Assembly (NCBI GenBank): GCA_964545205.1
Contig: CAZJFH010000039.1
Coordinates: 1-45,993, forward strand
Length of the DNA: 45,993 bases
Source: CAZJFH01 sp964545205
GTDB lineage: Bacteria; Pseudomonadota; Alphaproteobacteria; Rhodospirillales; Magnetospirillaceae
Direction of reading: 5' to 3'
Below the pieces are notes generated by a model. It was not told the origin of the DNA, ran no database searches, and saw only the letters and a program-made list of their open reading frames with translations. Below, in pieces: positions 39,091-45,993 of the stretch (its first letter is position 1; each line of letters opens with the position of its first letter). Made by a program: the position numbers and the translations under genes.

Positions 39091-39938
39091 ACCAGATCGC
39101 CGACACCGTCGAAACACCGTCGGGCAAGGGCGCCGGCGACGAGAACTTTCCGGTCGGCTCGTTCCTGCTGCCCAAGCGGCTGCGGCCGCATGTCGCCGTG
39201 TTCTACGCCTTCGCGCGCGCCGCCGACGACATCGCCGACAATCCCGACCTGGCGCCCGAGGACAAGATCCGCCGCCTCGACGCCCTCGACGGCGTGTTCG
39301 ACGGCCGCGGCCTCGACGATCCGGCGCTGGCCAAGGCGGCGGCGATCCGCCGGTCGCTGGCCGAGACCGGCGTCAGCGACCGCCACTGCCGCGACCTGCT
39401 GGCCGCCTTCAAGCAGGACGCGGTCAAGAGCCGCTACGCCGACTGGGACGAGCTCATGGGGTACTGCCGGCTGTCGGCCTCGCCGGTCGGGCGCTACCTG
39501 CTCGACCTGCACGGCGAGTCCGCCGACGACTATCCGCCCTCGGACGCGCTGTGCGACGCCCTGCAGGTGCTCAACCACCTGCAGGACTGCCAGAAGGACC
39601 ACGCCGCGCTCGACCGCGTCTATCTGCCGCGGGACTGGATGGCGGCGGCCTGCGTCGACGACGACGACCTGCGCCGGCCGCACGCCGTGCCCGGCATGCG
39701 CCGCGTGCTCGACCGTTGCCTCGACGGCGTCGACGACCTGCTCGACCGCGCCGCCGCGCTGCCCGGCCGGCTGAAGAGCCGGCACCTGGCGATGGAATCG
39801 GCGGTGATCCTGACCCTGGCCGAGCGGCTGGCGGTGCTGCTGCGCCGCGGCGATCCGCTCGCCGGGCGGGTGGCCCTGGGCAAGGCCGATTTCGCGGTCT
39901 GCGGGTTGCGCGGCGTGGCGCGCGGCCTGTTCCGTTGA
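39087..39938 (+). CDS. hpnC: Hydroxysqualene synthase HpnC
   Basis: A 283-residue member of the squalene/phytoene synthase family. The first aspartate motif is D47-D-I-A-D51 (in FARAADDIADN), and the second is around NHLQDCQKD. LDLHGESADDY and VYLPRDWMAAA are also conserved. HpnC hydrolyses presqualene diphosphate to hydroxysqualene, the step after HpnD and before HpnE. GTG 39087 is the start, overlapping hpnB by 4 bp, and residue matches begin immediately after. A GC-rich hairpin follows before dxs. Confidence 0.93.
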   Translation: MNQIADTVETPSGKGAGDENFPVGSFLLPKRLRPHVAVFYAFARAADDIADNPDLAPEDKIRRLDALDGVFDGRGLDDPALAKAAAIRRSLAETGVSDRHCRDLLAAFKQDAVKSRYADWDELMGYCRLSASPVGRYLLDLHGESADDYPPSDALCDALQVLNHLQDCQKDHAALDRVYLPRDWMAAACVDDDDLRRPHAVPGMRRVLDRCLDGVDDLLDRAAALPGRLKSRHLAMESAVILTLAERLAVLLRRGDPLAGRVALGKADFAVCGLRGVARGLFR

Positions 39939-39974
39939 GGATGGCGCGACGCAGCAAGATACGGTAACGTCGGC

Positions 39975-40005
39975 CTTTCCGCGCCGGCGCCACCGGCGCG
40001 GAAAG
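39975..40005 (+). terminator. Hairpin between hpnC and dxs
   Basis: CTTTCCGCGCCGG (39975-39987) pairs perfectly with CCGGCGCGGAAAG (39993-40005), a 13-bp stem with a CGCCA loop, placed 37 nt after the hpnC stop and 20 nt before the dxs GTG. It may attenuate transcription into dxs. No T-run follows on the plus strand. Confidence 0.45.
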
Positions 40006-40024
40006 CGTTCCAGGGGGGCTCCGC

Positions 40025-41955
40025 GTGACGTCCAGTTCCAATCCTCCGCCGATCGACAGGCTGCTCGACAGAATTCGCCTGCCGCGGGACCTGCGCCAGC
40101 TCGCGCCGGACCAGCTGCCGCAACTGGCCGAGGAGGTGCGGCGCGAGATCGTCGAGGTGGTGTCGCGGACCGGGGGCCATCTCGGCGCCTCGCTGGGCGT
40201 CGTCGAACTGACGGTGGCGCTGCACTACGTGTTCGACACCCCGAACGACCGGCTGATCTGGGACGTCGGCCACCAGTGCTATCCGCACAAGATCCTGACC
40301 GGCCGCCGCGAGCGCATGTCGGGCCTGCGGCAGGGCGGCGGCCTGGCGGGCTTCACCAACCGCGCCGAGAGCGAGTACGACCCGTTCGGCGCCGGCCACA
40401 GCGCGACCTCGATCTCGGCCGGGCTCGGCATGGCGGTGGGTCGCGATCTCGCCGGCCGGGGCAACGACGTCATCGCGGTGATCGGCGACGGCGCGATGAG
40501 CGGCGGCATGGCCTACGAGGCGATGAACAACGCCGGCGGCCTGGGCTCGCGGCTGATCGTGGTGCTCAACGACAACGACATGTCGATCGCGCCGCCGGTC
40601 GGCGCGATGAGCGCCTATCTGTCGCGGCTGCTGTCGTCGAAGCCCTACCACACCCTGCGCCACCTGGCGAAGGACATCGCCAGCCATCTGCCCGAGCCGC
40701 TGGAGAAGGCGGCGGCGCGGTTCGAGGAATACGCCCGCGGCATGGTCGCCGGCGGCACCCTGTTCGAGGAACTGGGCTTCTACTACATCGGGCCGGTCGA
40801 CGGCCACAATATCGGCCATCTGCTGCCGGTGCTGCAGAACGTCCGCGACTCCGAGGGCGGGCCGGTGCTGATCCACGTCGTCACCAAGAAGGGCAAGGGC
40901 TATCCGCCGGCCGAACGCGCCGCCGACAAGTACCACGGCGTCGGCCGCTTCGACCCCGGCACCGGGGCGCTGGCCGCCTCGAGCGCCAAGGCGCCCAGCT
41001 ACACCGGCGTGTTCTCGCGCGGCTTGCTGGCCGAGGCCGACGACGACGACAGGATCGTCGCCATCACCGCGGCGATGCCCTCGGGCACCGGCCTCGACGC
41101 CTTCGCCGAGCGCTTCCCCGGGCGGTTCTTCGACGTCGGCATCGCCGAGCAGCACGCGGTGACCTTCGCCGCCGGCCTGGCCTGCGAGGGCTTCAAGCCG
41201 TTCGTGGCGATCTATTCGACCTTCCTGCAGCGCGCCTACGACCAGGTCGTCCACGACGTCGCCCTGCAGAAGCTCCCCGTCCGGTTCGCGATCGACCGCG
41301 CCGGTCTGGTCGGCGCCGACGGCGCCACCCATGCCGGCGCCTTCGACCTCGCCTTCCTGGGCTGCATTCCCGAGATGGTGCTGATGGCCGCCGCCGACGA
41401 GGCCGAGCTGATGCACATGGTCGCCACCGCCGCCGCCTACGACGACGGCCCCAGCGCCTTCCGCTACCCGCGCGGCGAGGGCACCGGCGTGCCGCTGCCG
41501 CAGCGCGGCGAGGTGCTGGAGATCGGCAAGGGCCGCGTCCTGCGCGAAGGCGGCGAGGTGGCGCTGCTGTCGCTGGGCACCCGGCTGGCCGAGTGCCTGG
41601 CCGCGGCCGAGCTGCTGGCGGCGCGCGGGATTTCGGCCACGGTCGCCGACGCCCGCTTCGCCAAGCCGCTGGACGAGCGTCTGATTCTGGACCTCGCCGC
41701 CGGGCACGCGGTGCTGGTCACCGTCGAGGAGGGCTCGATCGGCGGCTTCGGGGCGGCGGTCGGGCAGTTGCTGGCCTGGCGGGGCGCGCTCGACGGCCGG
41801 CTGAAGTTCCGGCCGATGACCCTGCCGGACCTGTTCATCGATCACGACGAGCCGGCGCGCCAGTACGCGACCGCCGGCCTGACCGCCGAACGCATCGCCG
41901 AGACCGCCGCCCTGGCGCTCGGCCGGGCCGCGGTGCGCGAGGCGGCGGAGGCGCG

Positions 41956-41959
<4 letters not shown>
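40025..41959 (+). CDS. dxs: 1-deoxy-D-xylulose-5-phosphate synthase
   Basis: The 644-residue product is a full-length thiamine diphosphate enzyme. GHSATSISAGLGMAVGRDL, GDGAMSGGMAYEAMNNAG (ThDP/Mg motif), and the catalytic FDVGIAEQHAVTFAAGLA with E of IAEQ are present. SYTGVFSRGL begins the pyrimidine-binding half. It condenses pyruvate and glyceraldehyde 3-phosphate to start the MEP isoprenoid pathway, feeding squalene. GTG 40025 has AGGGGGG about 7 nt upstream. Its stop overlaps hpnD (ATGA at 41956-41959). dxs inside a hopanoid operon is known in some bacteria and would tie precursor supply to hopanoid output. Confidence 0.96.
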
Positions 41960-42816
<857 letters not shown>

Positions 42817-42827
42817 GAGCCCACGGC

Positions 42828-42909
42828 GCCCTGTGAGCGCGGGCGTCCCGCCCGCCCGGCGGCTCAGGCGGCGGGAACATGCGGGCGAGGACGCCCGCGC
42901 TCCCAGGGC
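42828..42909. repeat. Palindromic REP/MITE-like element between hpnD and hpnE
   Basis: Arms 42828-42855 and 42881-42909 are inversely complementary over about 28 bp with one mismatch and one inserted base; the core GAGCGCGGGCGTCC / GGACGCCCGCGCTC is perfect over 14 bp. A shorter nested stem (CCCGCC..GGCGGG) lies between. Elements with a similar GGCGTCC core are scattered in many GC-rich genomes, so this is probably a mobile or REP-type repeat. It may form a hairpin at the hpnD mRNA end. Confidence 0.6.
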
Positions 42910-42945
42910 CAGGCGGCGCTGTCGTGGCTTGATGGATCTTGCGCC

Positions 42946-44193
42946 ATGACCGTCCACGTGATCGGCGCCGGCGTCGCCGGACTGGCCTGCGCGGTGGCGC
43001 TCGCCAAGCGCGGCATCCGCCCCGTGCTGCACGAATCGGCGCTGCACGCCGGCGGCCGCTGCCGCTCGTTCCACGACGCCGGGCTGGGCCGCGTCATCGA
43101 CAACGGCAATCACCTGCTGCTCGCCGGCAACCGCGCCGTCGCCGGGTATCTCGGAGCCGTCGGCGCGCCGGATGGCCTGTACTGCCCGCCGGCGGCCGCG
43201 TTTCCGTTCGTCGACTTGGCCGACGGGCTCCGCTGGACCCTGCGCCCGAATGCCGGCCGGCTGCCGTGGTGGCTGCTGCTGCCGTCGCGCCGGGTGCCGG
43301 GGACCGGTTTGGGCGACTATCTGGCGGCGTTCCGGCTGCGCGGCGCGGCCGGCCGCACGCTCGACACCGTGGTGCGGCCGGGAACGGCGGCGTGGCGGCG
43401 GTTCTGGGAGCCGCTGGCGGTCGCGGTGCTCAACACCGGCGCCGAGGAGGCCGATGCCGGCCTGCTGTGGCCGGTGATGGCCGAGACCTTCCTGGCCGGC
43501 GAAGCCGCCTGCCGGCCGATGGTCGCCCGCGCCGGACTGTCGGAGGCGCTGGTCGAGCCCGGCCTGGCCTGGCTGCGGGCCAAGGGCGCCGAGGTGCGGT
43601 TCGGCCACCGGCTGAAGGCGATCGAGCGGGCGGACGGACGCGCCGCCGCCCTGGGTTTCGAGGACGGGACGGTGCCGCTGGCCGCCGGCGACGCGGTGGT
43701 TCTGGCGCTGCCGCCCGGCGTCGCCGCCCAGTTGCTGCCCGGCCTGACGGTGCCCGACGACTTCCGCGCCATCGTCAACGGCCATTTCCGCCTCGACCGC
43801 GCCGTCGCGCCGGAGGGCCAGCCGCGGCTGCTCGGCGTCGTCGGCGGCGTCGCGCAGTGGCTGTTCCTGCGCGGCGACGTCGTTTCCGTGACGGTCAGCG
43901 CCGCCGACGCGCTGGCGGCCGAGCCGAACGAGGCGGTGGCGGCGAGGCTGTGGCAAGACGTCCGCCGCGCCCTGGAACTCGGGGAGGCGCCGCTGCCGGC
44001 CTGGCGCATCGTCAAGGAGAAGCGCGCCACCTTCGCCCAGACGCCCGAGCAGGTGCGGCGCCGGCCGCCGGCGCGCACGGCGCTGGCCAACCTGTTCCTG
44101 GCCGGCGACTGGATCGACACCGGCCTGCCGGCGACCATCGAGGGCGCGATGCGCTCGGGCGAGTCGGCGGCGGCGCTGGCGGCGGCACGATGA
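42946..44193 (+). CDS. hpnE: Hydroxysqualene dehydroxylase HpnE (FAD-dependent, squalene-associated)
   Basis: A 415-residue flavoprotein of the amine-oxidase/phytoene-desaturase fold. The FAD-binding loop VIGAGVAGLACAVALAKRG is at the N-terminus. GGRCRSF and DNGNHLLLAGNRAVAGYL follow, and the C-terminal FLAGDWIDTGLPATIEGAM completes the FAD site. HpnE reduces hydroxysqualene to squalene, the last of the HpnD-HpnC-HpnE steps. The ATG at 42946 is near a weak ribosome site. The stop overlaps the next gene's start as ATGA (44190-44193). Confidence 0.93.
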   Translation: MTVHVIGAGVAGLACAVALAKRGIRPVLHESALHAGGRCRSFHDAGLGRVIDNGNHLLLAGNRAVAGYLGAVGAPDGLYCPPAAAFPFVDLADGLRWTLRPNAGRLPWWLLLPSRRVPGTGLGDYLAAFRLRGAAGRTLDTVVRPGTAAWRRFWEPLAVAVLNTGAEEADAGLLWPVMAETFLAGEAACRPMVARAGLSEALVEPGLAWLRAKGAEVRFGHRLKAIERADGRAAALGFEDGTVPLAAGDAVVLALPPGVAAQLLPGLTVPDDFRAIVNGHFRLDRAVAPEGQPRLLGVVGGVAQWLFLRGDVVSVTVSAADALAAEPNEAVAARLWQDVRRALELGEAPLPAWRIVKEKRATFAQTPEQVRRRPPARTALANLFLAGDWIDTGLPATIEGAMRSGESAAALAAAR

Positions 44194-44861
44194 CTCCCGA
44201 ACAGATCCAGGCCCGCATTCTCTACCGCGACGGGCTGATCCTGATCCTCGACAAGCCGGCCGGCCTGCCGGTGCATGCCGGGCCCGGCGGCGGCGACAAC
44301 CTCGAGCGCCATTTCGACCACCTGCGCTTCGGCCTGCCGCGGCCGCCCTGCCTGGCCCACCGCCTCGACCGCGACACGGCCGGCTGCATCGTGCTCGGCC
44401 GCCATCCCAAGGCGCTGCGCCGGGTCGGCAAACTGTTCACGGCGGGGCGGGTCGAGAAGGTCTACTGGGCGGTGGTGCAGGGCGAGCCGCCCGATTCAGG
44501 CACGATCGACAGGCCGCTGAAGAAGGTCTCGACCCGCACCGGCGGCTTCCGCATGGTCGTGGCCGAGGACGGCCAGCCGTCGGCGACCCGCTACCGGGTG
44601 ATGGGGCGTGGCGACGGCATCGCCTGGCTGGAACTGCGGCCGAAGACCGGACGCACCCATCAGATCCGGGTCCACTGCGCCGCCATCGGCTGCCCGCTGC
44701 TCGGCGATCCCCAGTACGGCGGGCCGGAGGGCATGCCGATGCAGCTCCTCGCCCGCGCCATCACCCTGCCGCTCTATCCCAGCAAGGACCCCGTGCAGGC
44801 GACCGCGCCGGTGCCGGCGCACATGCGCGACGCGCTGCGGCGCTGCGGCTGGTCGGAGTAG
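44190..44861 (+). CDS. RluA-family pseudouridine synthase
   Basis: The 223-residue protein is a compact RluA-type enzyme. The catalytic aspartate is D60 in LAHRLDRDTAG, and LILDKPAGLPVHAG and LRPKTGRTHQIRVH are family blocks. It lacks an N-terminal S4 domain. It isomerises uridines in rRNA or tRNA; the target is unknown. Its start overlaps hpnE by 4 nt, so it is co-transcribed with the hopanoid genes, though without a clear functional link. Confidence 0.9.
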   Translation: MTPEQIQARILYRDGLILILDKPAGLPVHAGPGGGDNLERHFDHLRFGLPRPPCLAHRLDRDTAGCIVLGRHPKALRRVGKLFTAGRVEKVYWAVVQGEPPDSGTIDRPLKKVSTRTGGFRMVVAEDGQPSATRYRVMGRGDGIAWLELRPKTGRTHQIRVHCAAIGCPLLGDPQYGGPEGMPMQLLARAITLPLYPSKDPVQATAPVPAHMRDALRRCGWSE

Positions 44862-44868
44862 CGCAGGC

Positions 44869-45294
44869 TCACCCCTGCAGCCAGGGCAGGCCGGCGGCCT
44901 TCCAGCCGCCGACGCCGCGCCGCTTGGCCCCGTCGAGCTGGCCCTCGAAGCCGTCGCGGACGTTGAAACACTGCCGCCAGCCGGCGGCCGTGAGATGGCG
45001 CGCCGCCGCCAGCGAGCGAACGCCGCTGCGGCAGATCAGGAACAGCGCGTCGTCCGGCCTCGCGCCGGCGGCGCGGAGCTGCGATTCGAAGCCCGGATTG
45101 CGGCTCATCGACGGATAGAGCTGCCACGACACCGTCGCCAGCCGCCGGCCGACGCCGCCGAGATCGGGCACTCCGACATAGACCCATTCGGCGTGCGTGC
45201 GGACGTCGACCAGCAGCGCCGACGGTTCCTGGCGCAGCCGCTCCCAGGTCTCTTTCGGCGACACTTCGCCGGCGCAGCCAAGCTCCTGGCCCAT
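44869..45294 (-). CDS. Rhodanese-like single-domain protein
   Basis: A 141-residue protein with one rhodanese domain. LLVDVRTHAEWVYVGVPDL marks the first half, and the active-site loop is ICRSGVRS with catalytic C88. An R-G-V-R-S rich loop suggests sulfurtransferase activity. The end GWKAAGLPWLQG is typical of small bacterial rhodaneses. ATG 45294 is used because in-frame upstream ATGs (45351, 45399) fall in the AT-rich divergent region and lack homology. Divergent from the sulfite/nitrite reductase gene, in keeping with sulfur metabolism. Confidence 0.87.
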   Translation of the reverse strand: MGQELGCAGEVSPKETWERLRQEPSALLVDVRTHAEWVYVGVPDLGGVGRRLATVSWQLYPSMSRNPGFESQLRAAGARPDDALFLICRSGVRSLAAARHLTAAGWRQCFNVRDGFEGQLDGAKRRGVGGWKAAGLPWLQG

Positions 45295-45356
45295 TGGCTT
45301 CTCCCGAATATAACACTCACGCAAGTGTGTTGAAAAAAAATTCCACATCGACGCCA

Positions 45357-45386
45357 TTGACAGGCGTGCATTTAACACTCCATCAT
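45357..45386 (+). promoter_or_regulatory. Candidate promoter for the reductase gene
   Basis: A perfect -35 TTGACA (45357-45362) and a weak -10 CATCAT (45381-45386) are separated by 18 bp in an AT-rich divergent region. The repeated octamer TAACACTC (45311 and 45373) may be a regulator site; an alternative -10-like TATATT (45421) lies too near the start codon. Confidence 0.4.
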
Positions 45387-45437
45387 GCCAGCGCATCACG
45401 TCAATAACGCAGTGAAGTTGTATATTAGGGGGCGAGC

Positions 45438-45993
45438 ATGACGGACGGCGGTTTCGACGCCATCGGCATCCAGCGGGCCGAGCCGCTGGTGCGCCTGGAC
45501 GACCTGGACGCCTATCGCGACGGCCTGGACCGCTATCGCCGCGGCGAATGGGACGACGAGCGCTTCACCGCGTTCCGCGTTCGCTTCGGCGTCTACGGCC
45601 AGCGCCAGCCCGGCGTGCAGATGATCCGCATCAAGATCCCCGGCGGCATCGTCCCGCTCGGCTGGCTGCGGGCGGTGGCGGCGGTGAACCGCGACTTCGC
45701 CGAGGGCGACGCCCACGTCACCACGCGCCAGGACATCCAAATCTACTCGGTGCCGCTGGCCCGCACGCCCGAGGCGCTGCAGGCGCTCTACGACGCCGGG
45801 GTGACGACGCGCGAGGCCTGCGGCAACACGCTGCGCAACATGACCGCCTGCGCGCTGTCGGGCGTCTGCCCGCGCGAGCACGTCGACGCCGGCGCCGTCG
45901 CCGACCGCCTGGCCCGCGCCTGGCTGCGCGCGCCGCTGGTCCAGCACATGCCGCGCAAGGTCAAGATCTCGGTCTCGGGCTGCGCCACCGATT
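45438..45993 (+). CDS. Siroheme-dependent nitrite/sulfite reductase, N-terminal fragment (3' end outside window)
   Basis: The frame opens at ATG 45438 and runs off the window with 185 full codons. It begins MTDGGFDAIGIQRAEPLVRL. The ferredoxin-like half shows WDDERFTAFRVRFGVYGQRQ, GVQMIRIKIPGG, and the substrate-channel block VTTRQDIQIYSVPL. GNTLRNMTACALSGVC is the siroheme-anion-binding segment, and KVKISVSGCA continues. This is the usual start of CysI/NirA-type enzymes that reduce sulfite to sulfide or nitrite to ammonia. Siroheme and [4Fe-4S] cysteines lie beyond the edge. CobA and CbiX at 26.7-28.3 kb may supply cofactor. Sulfite versus nitrite cannot be settled. Confidence 0.88.
   Translation, partial: MTDGGFDAIGIQRAEPLVRLDDLDAYRDGLDRYRRGEWDDERFTAFRVRFGVYGQRQPGVQMIRIKIPGGIVPLGWLRAVAAVNRDFAEGDAHVTTRQDIQIYSVPLARTPEALQALYDAGVTTREACGNTLRNMTACALSGVCPREHVDAGAVADRLARAWLRAPLVQHMPRKVKISVSGCATD

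Overview
The window is a very GC-rich bacterial chromosome segment with short intergenic gaps and many 1, 4 or 8 nt start/stop overlaps (ATGA, GTGA). It looks alphaproteobacterial, most likely Rhodospirillales-like. The reasons are the DUF1127 protein, a PstA with a long N-terminal extension, a polyprenyl diphosphate synthase divergent from a TrmN6-type methyltransferase and an S49 peptidase, a complete squalene/hopanoid (hpn) cluster with dxs inside it, and class II aldolase followed by ribulose-phosphate epimerase (end of a Calvin-cycle or pentose-phosphate operon). Assignments come from reading motifs only; no database search was run.

Layout. 1-1.0 kb: 3' end of a class II fructose-bisphosphate aldolase, then rpe. 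1.3-3.6 kb: a periplasmic binding protein and a chemoreceptor in tandem. 3.7-4.2 kb: a GNAT acetyltransferase on the minus strand. 4.2-10.3 kb: a phosphate regulon operon pstS-pstC-pstA-pstB-phoU-phoB, preceded by a tandem Pho box and with an attenuator-like hairpin after pstS. It is followed by a PhnN-like protein whose P-loop is destroyed. 11-14 kb: apt, an orphan TAXI-TRAP receptor, a cytochrome c and several small unknown proteins. 14.2-17.7 kb: a minus-strand run trmN6-like, S49 peptidase, zinc-ribbon membrane protein, EamA transporter, AmpD-like amidase, small unknown. 17.8-19.0 kb: polyprenyl diphosphate synthase and tRNA-Pro(CGG). 19.1-22 kb: a tautomerase/MFS/small-protein operon divergent from a LysR gene. 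22-26.1 kb: DUF1127, a GcvA-like LysR, a TSUP permease, an enoyl-CoA hydratase, and a fusion of a carrier-protein domain to a PlsC-type acyltransferase. 26.3-29.9 kb: a lone receiver protein, CbiX-type chelatase and uroporphyrinogen methyltransferase (siroheme/cobalamin branch), an EamA transporter and an unknown protein. 30.1-44.2 kb: the hopanoid cluster. 44.2-46 kb: an RluA-type pseudouridine synthase, a rhodanese, and the 5' end of a siroheme sulfite/nitrite reductase.

How the genes work together. Dxs supplies isoprenoid precursor. HpnD, HpnC and HpnE convert farnesyl diphosphate to squalene, Shc cyclises it to hopene, and HpnG, HpnA and HpnB act on side chains. HpnN and HpnM are the predicted export pair. 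HpnH, which makes the HpnG substrate adenosylhopane, is not in the window. Between hpnA and the divergent hpnN sits a toxin-antitoxin remnant: an intact Phd/YefM-like antitoxin with a frameshifted PemK-like toxin. CobA and CbiX could supply siroheme for the reductase at the right edge.

The observations most worth checking are the pseudo-kinase PhnN homologue next to phoB, the broken toxin with its conserved antitoxin and elaborate operator-like inverted repeat, a 16-bp box shared by the upstream regions of the GcvA-like LysR and the enoyl-CoA hydratase/ACP-acyltransferase pair, the ACP-PlsC fusion itself, and a large palindromic element between hpnD and hpnE.
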